This document shows, piece by piece, positions 42,223 to 50,699 of a stretch of DNA of 64,000 nucleotides; the stretch's first letter is position 1; each line of letters starts with the position of its first letter. The stretch is taken from assembly GCF_015712165.1 (NCBI RefSeq), contig NZ_JADPZX010000001.1:2046001-2110000 (forward strand), in the 5' to 3' direction. A model generated the notes under the pieces. It was not told the DNA's origin and made no database searches. It saw only the letters and a program-made list of their open reading frames with translations. This stretch comes from Streptomyces spinoverrucosus (GTDB taxonomy: Bacteria; Actinomycetota; Actinomycetes; Streptomycetales; Streptomycetaceae). The translations under genes were made by a program, and so were the position numbers.

Positions 42223-43259
42223 CAACGGCCCCCGCCGGTAAGGGGTATGTGCAGCCGTACATCCGTGCCCTGCTCCGGCGCCGGCCCCAGCGTGAGCACC
42301 GCCCCGACCAGCAGCGCCCGTTCGCGCATCCCGCCGATCCCGGCCCCTTCCGGCGCCGTACCGAGTCCCTTGCCGTTGTCGCGGACGAGCAGCTCGACGC
42401 CCTCCGCGACCGGCCCGAACCGGAGTTCGACACGGTCGGCACCGGAGTGCCGCGCGGTATTGGTGAGCGCCTCCTGGGCCACCCGGTACACCACCAGTTC
42501 GGTCTCCTCGTCGAGCGGAGGCAGCTCACCGTGCACGTCATGCCGCACCGTCAGCCCGTGCGCGGTGAACTCTGCGGCCAGCGCCCGCAGCGCACTGGCC
42601 GGCCCCAGCTCTTCCAGCACCCCCGGCCGCAACCGGCGCGCGATACGCCGGATCTCGTCGAGACCGGCACGGGTCGCGTCCTGCGCCTGCCCGACCTCGT
42701 CGCGCAGTTCCTCGGGCGCCCGGTCGGCGACCCGCTTGAGCTGGAGCAGGACGGCGGTGAGGGTCTGCCCGACCTCGTCGTGGAGTTCGCGCGCGACGCG
42801 GTGACGTTCTCGCTCCTGCGCGGACAGCGCACGGGCCGCACTGGTGGCGCGCTCGGTCTCCAGCCGGTCCAGCATCGTGTTGTACGTCGTGATGAGCGCC
42901 GCCGTCTCCACGGGCCCGGCGACCTCGGCGCGGGCGCCCGGCCGCAGCAGATCGGCGGTGGCCATGGCCCGGCCCAGACGGCCCAGCGGGGCCAGACCGA
43001 CCCGCAGGACGGCCGCGTTGACCGCGAGCAGCGCCGCGAGGCCGCCGACGACGACCAGCGCCTCGCCCGGCAGCACCGGGGTCGACACGGTGACCGGGCC
43101 GAGCAGCAGGGCGGCGGCCACGACGAGGCCGAGGGCGTTCAGGGAGAAGATCCGCCAGAACAACGACACCCCTCCACCGGCCCCTCTCCCGTCCGACAGC
43201 ACTGCCCTGACCAGCCTCTCCGGCCGCTCCTCCACCCGTCCATCCGTGATGACACCCAT
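42222..43259 (-). CDS. HisKA_3-type sensor histidine kinase
   Basis: 345 aa from ATG 43259. Two membrane helices near the N-terminus (IFSLNALGLVVAAALLLG and ALVVVGGLAALLAVNAAVL) enclose only a short external loop, so it likely senses the membrane or an intramembrane signal. A HAMP-like segment (LAPLGRLGRAMA...) leads to the H-box ERHRVARELHDEVGQTL and an HATPase domain with NTARHSGA and DNGKGL. The frame could extend upstream to 43469, but that part runs antisense to the antiporter subunit gene. It forms an operon with the response regulator. Confidence 0.9.
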   Translation of the reverse strand: MGVITDGRVEERPERLVRAVLSDGRGAGGGVSLFWRIFSLNALGLVVAAALLLGPVTVSTPVLPGEALVVVGGLAALLAVNAAVLRVGLAPLGRLGRAMATADLLRPGARAEVAGPVETAALITTYNTMLDRLETERATSAARALSAQERERHRVARELHDEVGQTLTAVLLQLKRVADRAPEELRDEVGQAQDATRAGLDEIRRIARRLRPGVLEELGPASALRALAAEFTAHGLTVRHDVHGELPPLDEETELVVYRVAQEALTNTARHSGADRVELRFGPVAEGVELLVRDNGKGLGTAPEGAGIGGMRERALLVGAVLTLGPAPEQGTDVRLHIPLTGGGR

Positions 43260-43347
43260 ATCGCCACCGTAAGAGCGGATGACAGCATGACGGCAATCGG
43301 CAGGACGATCAGCAAGACGATCACGACGACCAGCAAGGGGAAGAAAC

Positions 43348-43833
43348 GTGTCTGCTCCACGCCTGAGGGCGACGCCGCTACCGGGCATCGGGGTCCAGTA
43401 CGACCTGGTCACCCGGGAACACCGCCATCTGTCCGTGGTGGCCCACCGCGACGGAACTCGGACGGTCAACGTCTACCGGGCCGACGACCCGGACTCCTGC
43501 GCCCACTCCCTGCACCTGACCGCGCCGGAGGCGGGTGCGCTGATCGACGCGCTGCAGCCGTCGCACCACAGCAACAGCCTGCTGTCCACCACGGACCTCG
43601 GTCTGGTGGCCGAGCGGATCGAGGTCGGCGCCACCTCGCGCTGGAACGGCCGCGTCCTCGGCGACACCCGGATGCGCACCGAGACCGGCGCTTCCGTGGT
43701 GGCGGTGCTGCGGCGGGCGGGCGCGATCCCGTCCCCGGCGCCGGACTTCCGGCTCGCGGGCGGTGACACGCTGATCGTCATCGGGACCCGCGAGGGCGTC
43801 GACGCCGCCGCGGCGATACTCGGGCGGGAGTGA
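43348..43833 (+). CDS. TrkA-C domain regulatory subunit of cation:proton antiporter
   Basis: 161 aa from GTG 43348 with AAGGGG upstream. The N-terminal half is a KhtT-like beta-rich domain, and the C-terminal half (about residues 75-160) is a TrkA-C/RCK-C domain with strands TGASVVAVLRRAG and GDTLIVIGTREGVD. This resembles the Bacillus KhtT/AmhM subunit that gates a CPA2 K+/H+ antiporter. The antiporter gene starts 4 bases after its stop, so the two are co-translated. It is divergent from the two-component system across about 88 bases. Confidence 0.85.
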   Translation: MSAPRLRATPLPGIGVQYDLVTREHRHLSVVAHRDGTRTVNVYRADDPDSCAHSLHLTAPEAGALIDALQPSHHSNSLLSTTDLGLVAERIEVGATSRWNGRVLGDTRMRTETGASVVAVLRRAGAIPSPAPDFRLAGGDTLIVIGTREGVDAAAAILGRE

Positions 43834-43837
43834 ACCG

Positions 43838-45058
43838 GTGCACTCCGCGGTCCTGTTGATCGAGTTCGGTTCGATTCTGCTCGGCCTCGGCCTGCTCGGC
43901 CGGGTGGCCGGCCGGCTGGGCTTCTCCCCCATCCCGCTGTATCTGCTCGCCGGGCTGGCCTTCGGCGAGGGCGGTCTGCTGCCGCTCGGCGCGAGCGAGG
44001 AGTTCGTGGCCATCGGCGCCGAGATCGGCGTCATCCTGCTGCTGTTGATGCTCGGCCTGGAGTACACGGCGAGCGACCTCGTCACCAACCTCAAGGCGCA
44101 CTATCCGGCGGGCCTGGTCGACTTCGCGCTCAACGCCCTGCCGGGCGCGGCCGCCGCGCTGCTCCTCGGCTGGGGCCCGGTGGCCGCCGTGGTCCTGGCG
44201 GGCGTCACCTGGATCTCGTCCTCCGGTGTCATCGCCAAGGTGCTCGGCGAACTCGGCCGGATCGGCAACCGCGAGACGCCGGTGATCCTCAGCGTGCTGG
44301 TCCTGGAGGACCTGGCGATGGCCGTGTACCTGCCCATCGTCACCGCGCTGGTCGCCGGGGTAAGTCTGGCGGCGGGCAGCGTGACGCTGGCGATCGCGCT
44401 GGGCGCGGCAGGGCTGGTGCTCTTCGCGGCGGTGCGCTACGGCCGCGTCATCTCGCGGTTCGTCTCCAGCGACGACCCGGAGAAGCTGCTGCTGGTCGTG
44501 CTCGGCCTGACGATCCTGGTCGCGGGCATCGCCCAGCAGCTCCAGGTGTCGGCGGCGGTGGGCGCGTTCCTGGTCGGCATCGCGCTGTCCGGGGAGGTCG
44601 CGGAGGGAGCGCACACGCTGCTGAGCCCGTTGCGCGACCTGTTCGCCGCGGTCTTCTTCGTCTTCTTCGGCCTGCACACCGACCCGGCGAGCATCCCGCC
44701 GGTCCTGCTGCCCGCCCTCGCCCTGGCCGTCGTCACCGCCGTCACCAAGATCGCCACCGGCTACTGGGCGGCCCGGCGCGCCGGCATCTCCGTCAAGGGC
44801 CGCTGGCGCACGGGCGGCGCGCTGGTGGCGCGCGGCGAGTTCTCGATCGTGATCGCGGGCCTGGCGGTGACGGCCGGCATCGAACCGTCCCTGGGCCCCC
44901 TGGCCACCGCGTACGTCCTGATCCTGGTCATCCTCGGCCCCGTCACCGCCCGCTACACCGAGCCCCTCGCGATGCGCTGGACGCGCCGCTCCAAGGGGAC
45001 GCCCGAGCCGGTACGGCGGGAGGAGGACGCCAGGGCGGAGGCGCCGGTGGGGGACTGA
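43838..45058 (+). CDS. CPA2-family cation:proton antiporter (KhtU/Kef-like)
   Basis: 406 aa from GTG 43838, with about 12-13 membrane helices. CPA2 features include LLLLMLGLEYTASDL, SSGVIAKVLGELG and SVLVLEDLAMAVYLP, where the Glu-Asp pair is expected in the transport site, and VARGEFSIVIAGLAV near the C-terminus. It would exchange K+ (or Na+/NH4+) for protons at the cytoplasmic membrane under control of the TrkA-C subunit encoded just upstream. The C-terminus is hydrophilic without an attached RCK domain, consistent with the separate subunit. Confidence 0.88.
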   Translation: MHSAVLLIEFGSILLGLGLLGRVAGRLGFSPIPLYLLAGLAFGEGGLLPLGASEEFVAIGAEIGVILLLLMLGLEYTASDLVTNLKAHYPAGLVDFALNALPGAAAALLLGWGPVAAVVLAGVTWISSSGVIAKVLGELGRIGNRETPVILSVLVLEDLAMAVYLPIVTALVAGVSLAAGSVTLAIALGAAGLVLFAAVRYGRVISRFVSSDDPEKLLLVVLGLTILVAGIAQQLQVSAAVGAFLVGIALSGEVAEGAHTLLSPLRDLFAAVFFVFFGLHTDPASIPPVLLPALALAVVTAVTKIATGYWAARRAGISVKGRWRTGGALVARGEFSIVIAGLAVTAGIEPSLGPLATAYVLILVILGPVTARYTEPLAMRWTRRSKGTPEPVRREEDARAEAPVGD

Positions 45059-45074
45059 GGTCCGGGCGCTGCGG

Positions 45075-45254
45075 GGCACACCCCAACCCGACCGCATGAC
45101 CGAGACCCCGGCACCCCAAGGCACACCCCAACCCGACCACATGACCGAGACCCCGGCACCCCAAGGCACACCCCAACCCGACCACATGACCGAGACCCCG
45201 GCACCCCAAGGCACACCCCAACCCGACCACATGACCGAGACCCGGGCGCCCCCA
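45075..45254. repeat. Four 45-bp tandem repeats upstream of a hypothetical gene
   Basis: Units of 45 bases start at 45075, 45120, 45165 and 45210; the inner three are nearly identical and the last has a one-base insertion. Each contains CGACC(A/G)CATGACCGAGACC, which resembles the true start region of the next gene (GACCACGTGACGGACGAGAC at 45271-45290). The array thus looks like amplified copies of that gene's 5' end. It also provides ATG codons that could start a short peptide. Confidence 0.9.
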
Positions 45255-45276
45255 AGGCACGCCCTAACCTGACCAC

Positions 45277-46062
45277 GTGACGGACGAGACGGGCTTCCGG
45301 GTGGGCGACGTGCTGACTGTCGCCTGCCCGTTCACCCCGACCCGGGTGGCAGGAGGTGTGGAGCGGGATCACGTGTCGCTGGAGTGGCCGTGGTGGCGCC
45401 CGGACCCGGACAGCCGGTTCTTCCACTGGAACGGGGTCGTCGCGCTCGGGGCCGAGGCGCTGAGGCCCGACGCCCGCACCCGGAGCTGGGACGAGATGGA
45501 GTTGTTCCGCACCGACCCGGCTCCGGAGCACCTGAAGCCCGGTGACATGTGCCGGGTGGGGGTGCCGCCGACGGTGGTCCACGTGACCGCCGTCGACCAC
45601 TTCGATCCCCCGCTGGAGACGGGCTGGCTGCCCCGCCCTCGTCTGGCCGTCACCGTGTTGCCCCGGGGCCTGTCCTGCCGCGAGGTCCCAGCGGACAGTG
45701 AGGTCAACGGCACGGGTTACGAGATCCACCCCGGCGACGGGACACCGTTCACCTTCGACCTGCTGTTCAGGCCCTACGCATTCCTTCAGCCGGGCGACGA
45801 GGTCGCCGACGCCTCCGGGCGGGCCTGGCGCTTCGACGGCGCCTGGGACTGGTACGCCTTCGACGGCGAGGACACCCGCGAGGGCCCGGAGTGGCCACTG
45901 GCGCTTCTCACCCGCTCCGGAACACCGTGCGACGCACAGCAGACGGCGGCGGTGTCCGATGCCACCGCGTCCGGCTCGCACCGGGAAACCCACCTGCACT
46001 GGACCCGCCTCACCGACGCCACCCCCACGCCGCAGGGCACGGTCACCCCCCGTCTCCGCTGA
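45277..46062 (+). CDS. Hypothetical protein
   Basis: 261 aa from GTG 45277. I do not recognise the family. The sequence is beta-rich with many Trp, Pro and Asp residues (SLEWPWWRPDPDSRFFHWNG, WRFDGAWDWYAFDG), no signal peptide and no membrane helix, so it is probably a cytosolic two-domain beta protein. Two segments resemble each other in layout: GDVLTVACPF near residue 10 and GDEVADASGRAWRFDG near residue 173. Codon bias is strong. Its start lies within the last, decayed copy of the 45-bp tandem repeat. Confidence 0.68.
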   Translation: MTDETGFRVGDVLTVACPFTPTRVAGGVERDHVSLEWPWWRPDPDSRFFHWNGVVALGAEALRPDARTRSWDEMELFRTDPAPEHLKPGDMCRVGVPPTVVHVTAVDHFDPPLETGWLPRPRLAVTVLPRGLSCREVPADSEVNGTGYEIHPGDGTPFTFDLLFRPYAFLQPGDEVADASGRAWRFDGAWDWYAFDGEDTREGPEWPLALLTRSGTPCDAQQTAAVSDATASGSHRETHLHWTRLTDATPTPQGTVTPRLR

Positions 46063-46226
46063 GAACCCCCGCAGAACTGGCAGTCAGTGGCCCACGTCAC
46101 TCGGAGATGTGGCCGGAATGTGGAACTCCCATGAGCGCGGCGTGGCATGCTCATGCTCGGTTACCGGCGGGTAAGTCTCCCCGCCGGATCCTCCCATGGC
46201 ACCCCCCCACCACCCCAGGACTCACC

Positions 46227-47597
46227 TTGCGCAGACGCAAGCGGCACACGCGTGCCCTCGTGCCCGTCTTAACCGCAGCCGCCCTCCTGCTCGCCGCGGG
46301 CTGCTCCTCGCCCCCGCAGGAGGACACCCGCGCGACCGTCGAGCGGACCCGCCAGGCCCGGGCCGACCAGGCCGAGCCCGCCGGGGACAGCGAGCCGCTC
46401 GCCGTGGCGGCCGCCCCCGCCGACGCCCCGACCGCCACCGCCGACCCGGACGCGCCCGGAGAGCAGGCGGAGGCCCGGAAGAGCGACCTCACCGTCGACT
46501 CCTACGACAGCCGGACCCGACGCGCCGTCATCTCCGCGCCGGCGAAGGCGAGTTCCGGGCCGTCCCCGTCCCCCGACCCCGCCGTCGGCGACGTCATCGC
46601 CAGCGGCCCCGCGCCCGGCGCCCCGGACGGACTCCTCGCCAAGGTCACCAAGGTCATCGACGAGCGCGACGAGGGCACCGAGGTGCAGACCGAGCCCGCC
46701 ACGCTCAACGCCCTGCTCGGCGACGACACCGCCCGCGGCTCCGTCCCGGTCGACCCCGCCGCCTTCGACGTCGACAAGCTGCTCCCCGACGTCGACGTCT
46801 CCTGGTCCAAGGCCGGCGACGTCCACGTCGGCCCCGAGGGCGCCACGGTCCCGCTCGGCAGCCTGCGCCTCGACGTACGGGCCGAACTGCCCGCCGTCGA
46901 GGGCTCGCCGGCATCGGCCGCGGCGTCCGTCTCCGGTCACGTCCAGCTCGCCCCGCAGGTCGACTTCCGGTACGGCGGCCAGGGCACCGGCGCCACCCCG
47001 GCCTCCGCGTACCTCGGTGTGTCCGGCGACTGGACCTCGGGCTGGGCCCTGCAGGGCCGTGCCGCCCTCTCCGACACGCCGCTGCGCATCCCGTTCGCGA
47101 AGCTGCACGCCGACCCGGTGCTCCAGGTCGGCCCCGTCCCCGTCGTGGTGAACCTCGACCTGACCTGCTATCTCCAGCTCAGCGGCGACGGCCGGATCAC
47201 CGTCGACGTCGAGCAGAGCCTCAAGGGCGACTTCAAGGCGGGCGGCACCTTCGGCCTCGGCCAGGGATGGACACCGGTCAGCGAGTCCGAGATGACCAGC
47301 ACGCCGGTGCGCACGTCGCTGACCACCGCCGGAAACGTGAAGGCGACCCTCGGCGCCCAGGCATCCGTCGGTCTCTACGGCACCGTGGGCGTCGCCGCCG
47401 ACCTGGCCCCGTACCTCCGCGGCGAGGCCACGGCCACGGCCGGCACCCCCGCCGTCTGGAGCCTGTACGGCGGCGTCGACCTCACCGGCACCCTGCGCAT
47501 CCAGCTGTCCGTCTTCGGCACACCGGCGTTCCAGCACAGCATCCCGCTGGGCGCCCTGCACCGGGAGTGGAAGCTCGCGGGCAGCGACATGGCATAG
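46227..47597 (+). CDS. Secreted lipoprotein of unknown function
   Basis: 456 aa from TTG 46227 with AGGA six bases upstream. The signal RRRKRH plus LVPVLTAAALLLAAGC gives a good lipobox with Cys26. Residues ~30-115 are Ala/Pro/Asp-rich and likely a flexible linker. The rest is a beta-rich domain with repeated amphipathic strands (VSGHVQLAPQVDFRYGG, VGLYGTVGVAADLAPYLRGEATA), perhaps a beta-sandwich or lipid-binding fold. No catalytic motif is visible. It would be anchored on the outer face of the membrane. A strong hairpin terminator follows its stop. Confidence 0.75.
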   Translation: MRRRKRHTRALVPVLTAAALLLAAGCSSPPQEDTRATVERTRQARADQAEPAGDSEPLAVAAAPADAPTATADPDAPGEQAEARKSDLTVDSYDSRTRRAVISAPAKASSGPSPSPDPAVGDVIASGPAPGAPDGLLAKVTKVIDERDEGTEVQTEPATLNALLGDDTARGSVPVDPAAFDVDKLLPDVDVSWSKAGDVHVGPEGATVPLGSLRLDVRAELPAVEGSPASAAASVSGHVQLAPQVDFRYGGQGTGATPASAYLGVSGDWTSGWALQGRAALSDTPLRIPFAKLHADPVLQVGPVPVVVNLDLTCYLQLSGDGRITVDVEQSLKGDFKAGGTFGLGQGWTPVSESEMTSTPVRTSLTTAGNVKATLGAQASVGLYGTVGVAADLAPYLRGEATATAGTPAVWSLYGGVDLTGTLRIQLSVFGTPAFQHSIPLGALHREWKLAGSDMA

Positions 47598-47618
47598 CGG
47601 CGGCAGGCCCGGTGCTAC

Positions 47619-47658
47619 GGCGGTCCGGCTCACGCGGGAGGACACGAGCCGGACCGCC
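47619..47658. terminator. Terminator after the lipoprotein gene
   Basis: A 13-bp perfect stem, GGCGGTCCGGCTC (47619-47631) with GAGCCGGACCGCC (47646-47658), and a 14-base loop. It lies between two convergent genes and probably serves both. Confidence 0.85.
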
Positions 47659-47679
47659 ACCGCTTTCCATAACCCTCCG

Positions 47680-48084
47680 TCACACCCCGCCGGGCCGCCA
47701 GCCCTGCCGGCGCAGCACCGCCGACACGTCCGGTGCCTCGTAGTGCTCCCCCTTGAGGACCTTGCCGTCGGCGCGGCGCATCACCTGGCCGTCGGGGCCC
47801 AGCTTGGTCATGTTGGAGCGGTGGATCTCGGCTATGACCGCGTCCAGGTCGATGCCGTGCACCAGGGCCGTGCCGTACGCCACGTAGACGACGTCGGCCA
47901 GCTCGTGCGCCAGCTTGTCGAGCGGGCCGGTCACCGACACCTCGGCGACCTCCGCGGCCTCCTCGGCCAGCAGCTCGCCCCGGTGCGCGGCCAGGTCCGG
48001 CGGGACTTCCGTCGGAGCGCTGCGGGCGTCGAGGCCGAAGGCCAGGTGGAACTCACGGACCAGGTCGGCGGGCAAGGAACTCAT
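47680..48084 (-). CDS. MazG-like nucleotide pyrophosphohydrolase
   Basis: 134 aa from ATG 48084. It is a short all-alpha NTP-PPase-type protein: EEAAEVAEV and HELADVVYVAYGTA provide the paired E-x-x-E and E-x-x-D metal ligands of the MazG/HisE-like superfamily. The tail NMTKLGPDGQVMRRADGKVLKG matches a subgroup I recall from bacteria and phages. It would hydrolyse a nucleoside triphosphate or related phosphate to clean the pool. It converges on the lipoprotein gene and is divergent from the TAXI-type gene. Confidence 0.82.
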   Translation of the reverse strand: MSSLPADLVREFHLAFGLDARSAPTEVPPDLAAHRGELLAEEAAEVAEVSVTGPLDKLAHELADVVYVAYGTALVHGIDLDAVIAEIHRSNMTKLGPDGQVMRRADGKVLKGEHYEAPDVSAVLRRQGWRPGGV

Positions 48085-48169
48085 GCCCGGAACACTATCG
48101 GCCCCCACTGACAGTCCCCTGTGATTCCCGCCCTGGTCAGCAGCCGGACGGGCTGGCAGGATCGCGCGC

Positions 48170-49165
48170 ATGTCCAGAGCGTTCCCCCGTATCGGCACCC
48201 GCCGGGCCCTGCAGGGCGCGGCCGCCGGCGTTGTCGCCCTCGGCCTGCTGCTGTGGTGGCTGCTGCCGCTGGGCGAGGAGCCGCCGAGCGGGACGATCAC
48301 GTTCAGCACCGGCACGCCGCGCGGGGTCTACCAGGAGTACGGCACCCTGCTGCGCACCGAGCTGTCCAAGGACATGCCGAACCTCAAGGTGCGGCTTGTG
48401 ACCAGTGACGGCTCGCAGGAGAACGTCGCGCGCGTGGCGACCGGCGAGGCCGACTTCACCATCGCCGCGGCCGACGCGGTGGAGACGTACGAAGTGAACG
48501 AGGGACCCGGCGCCGACCGGCTGCGCGGGGTCGCACGGCTGTACGACGACTATGTGCATCTCGTCGTCCCGCGCGACTCGGACATCGACTCGGTCGAAGA
48601 CCTGCGCGGCAGGCGGGTCGCCATAGGGCTGCCGCACTCGGGCGTGCGGCTGATCGCCACCCGCGTGCTGAAGGCGGCCGGCATCGACGCGCAGCGGGAC
48701 ATCACGCCGCTGTCCGACGGCATCGACACCGGGCCGGCGCGGCTCCGGCGGGGCGAGATCGAGGCGTTCTTCTGGTCCGGCGGGCTGCCCACGGACGGTC
48801 TGCTGCAGATGGCCCGGAAGTTCAAGGTCAAGTTCGTGCCGATCGACGCCGAGTTCGTCGCCGAGCTGCACCGGCAGGGCCCGGCCACCCACCACTACCG
48901 CGCGACCAACATGCCCGAGTCGGCGTACGGGGCCCGGGGCGGCGCCACCGTGCCCACCATGGCGGTGTCCAACGTACTGATCACCCGCAAGGACATGGAT
49001 CCCGAGCTCACCGAGTGGGTGACCCGCACGGTGATCAAGAGCCGCGACCGCATCGGCGCGCACGTCCACTCGGCCCAGCTGGTCGATCTGCGCACGGCGA
49101 TCTACACCGACCCGCTGCCCCTGCACGACGGCGCCCGACGCTACTACCGCTCGGTCAAGCCGTAG
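48170..49165 (+). CDS. TAXI-family TRAP transporter solute-binding protein
   Basis: 331 aa with a signal or anchor helix (GAAAGVVALGLLLWWLLPL, residues ~17-35). The binding-protein domain shows TFSTGTPRGVYQEYG, VTSDGSQENVARVATGEADFTI and DLRGRRVAIGLPHSGVRLIA, typical of TAXI proteins that bind glutamate or similar organic acids. No TRAP membrane subunits are nearby, so it is either an orphan or a sensor partner of the OmpR-type two-component system encoded convergently downstream. The 3' end, including the TAG stop, is repeated four more times past the gene. Confidence 0.85.
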   Translation: MSRAFPRIGTRRALQGAAAGVVALGLLLWWLLPLGEEPPSGTITFSTGTPRGVYQEYGTLLRTELSKDMPNLKVRLVTSDGSQENVARVATGEADFTIAAADAVETYEVNEGPGADRLRGVARLYDDYVHLVVPRDSDIDSVEDLRGRRVAIGLPHSGVRLIATRVLKAAGIDAQRDITPLSDGIDTGPARLRRGEIEAFFWSGGLPTDGLLQMARKFKVKFVPIDAEFVAELHRQGPATHHYRATNMPESAYGARGGATVPTMAVSNVLITRKDMDPELTEWVTRTVIKSRDRIGAHVHSAQLVDLRTAIYTDPLPLHDGARRYYRSVKP

Positions 49166-49298
49166 GGCTGCACCGCACCGCTCGGTCAAGCCATAAGGCT
49201 GTTGCCGTCCCGCTCGGTCAAGCCATAAGGGCTGTTGCCGTCCCGCTCGGTCAAGCCGTAAGGGCTGTTGCCGTCCGGCTCGGTCAAGCCGTAGGGCT
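49147..49298. repeat. Five 31-33 bp tandem repeats of the TAXI gene 3' end
   Basis: CCGCTCGGTCAAGCCGTA (codons SVKP plus stop) starts at 49147 and recurs at 49178, 49210, 49243 and about 49275, separated by GGGCTGTTGCCGTC-type linkers. The first copy is the real gene end; the other four fill the gap to the convergent sensor kinase gene, which ends at 49284. Confidence 0.9.
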
Positions 49299-50690
49299 GT
49301 TTCGAGGGACGGTCAACGTCACCTTCAGTCCGTGCGGTTCATGACGCTCGTACGCGATGGACCCACCGGCCGCCGCGAGCAACGCGCGCGTGATGGACAA
49401 GCCGAGCCCGGAGCCCTTCACGTTCTGGTGCCGACCGCTGCGCCAGAAGCGGTCACCCACACGGGTGAGCTCCTCGTCGGTCAGACCGGGCCCGCGGTCG
49501 GCGACCACGATGGTCGAGGTGCCGCCGTTGGAGGCCACGGTGACCTCGACGCACTCCCCCTCGGGGGTGAACTTCACGGCGTTGTCGATCACCGCGTCCA
49601 GCGCACTGGACAGCGTCACCGGGTCGGCCCACGCGGTCGTCGGCGGGCAGTCCCCCGCCAGCCGTACGCCCTTGGCCCGGGCGGTCGGGGCCCAGGCGGC
49701 GACCCGCTCGGCGGCCAGCGCGCCGATGTCGGCGAGCTGGAGGTCGGCCTCGGCGTGCTCGGCGAGCGCGAGGTCGAGCAGGTCGTCCAGGACCCGCGCC
49801 AGGCGCTTGCCCTCGGCCTGGACGGAGGCGATCTCCTCGTTGCCCTCGGGCAGTTCGAGGGCGAGCAGCTCGATGCGCAGCAACAGCGCGGCGAGGGGGT
49901 TGCGCAGCTGGTGGGAGGCGTCGGCGACGAAGGCGCGCTGCTGCTCCAGGACGTCCTCGACGTTGTCCACCATCTCGTTGAACGACCGGGCGAGCCTGCG
50001 CAGTTCCGGCGGCCCGCTCGCCACCGCGACCCGGGACTTCAGACGTCCGGTGGCGATCTCGTGCGTGGTGGCGTCCAGGACGCGTACGGGTCTGAGCACC
50101 CAGCCGGTCAGCCGCAGCGCGGCGCCGACGGCCAGCAGCATGGCGGCCGTCTCACCGGCGGCGATGACCAGCCAGCCGTACAGGATCCGCCAACGCATCT
50201 GCCCGGTGGGCGAGTCGGTGACGACGACGGCGACGACATCGCCGTCCCGGATGACCGGCGAGGCCACGACGAGCCGCCGGTCCTGCCAGGGCCACACCTG
50301 CCGGGGGTCGTCGCTGCGGCGGCTGAGCAGCGCCTCGTCGAAGGCCTCGCGCACCTCGCCCTCCCGGGGGAGGAACCACTCCGCGGGCGCATGAGCCATG
50401 GGGGTGTCATCGGCGTAGAAGACGCCGACACGGATGCCGTAGACGTCGTGGTAGCTGTCGAGTTCGCGGCGGAGCGTCTCCAGCCGCTCGTCCGGCTCGG
50501 TGCGGCGGGACCCGCTGGGCGAGGCGGTGACGAACTGGGCGAGGGCCGCGAAGAACGCCGTGTCGTCGATCCGGTCGACGACCACCTTCTGCTGCTGGGC
50601 CGCCGCAACGCTGACGGCGAGCGGGATGCCGAGCGCCAGCAGTACGGCCGCCATCAGGACGATCAGCAGCGGCAGAAGACGTGTGCGCAC
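49284..50690 (-). CDS. OmpR-associated sensor histidine kinase
   Basis: 468 aa from GTG 50690. An N-terminal membrane helix (LLPLLIVLMAAVLLALGIPLAV), an extracytoplasmic domain of ~130 residues, and a second helix (WLVIAAGETAAMLLAVGAAL) are followed by HAMP, the H-box FVADASHQLRNPL and an HATPase domain (DNAVKFTPEGE, DRGPGL, GSGLGLS). It would sense an external signal and phosphorylate the response regulator encoded 10 bases upstream in the same operon. The 3' end overlaps the last copy of the TAXI-derived repeats. Confidence 0.92.
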   Translation of the reverse strand: MRTRLLPLLIVLMAAVLLALGIPLAVSVAAAQQQKVVVDRIDDTAFFAALAQFVTASPSGSRRTEPDERLETLRRELDSYHDVYGIRVGVFYADDTPMAHAPAEWFLPREGEVREAFDEALLSRRSDDPRQVWPWQDRRLVVASPVIRDGDVVAVVVTDSPTGQMRWRILYGWLVIAAGETAAMLLAVGAALRLTGWVLRPVRVLDATTHEIATGRLKSRVAVASGPPELRRLARSFNEMVDNVEDVLEQQRAFVADASHQLRNPLAALLLRIELLALELPEGNEEIASVQAEGKRLARVLDDLLDLALAEHAEADLQLADIGALAAERVAAWAPTARAKGVRLAGDCPPTTAWADPVTLSSALDAVIDNAVKFTPEGECVEVTVASNGGTSTIVVADRGPGLTDEELTRVGDRFWRSGRHQNVKGSGLGLSITRALLAAAGGSIAYERHEPHGLKVTLTVPRNSPTA

Positions 50691-50699
50691 CCTGCCCCG

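Noticed and set aside
45075..45254. Tandem repeats considered as a CRISPR array
   Set aside because: Units are contiguous without unique spacers, and no cas genes are present.
45891..46226. Extension of the lipoprotein frame upstream
   Set aside because: It overlaps the hypothetical gene at 45277-46062 out of frame and would bury the signal peptide; TTG 46227 has a correct ribosome-binding site.
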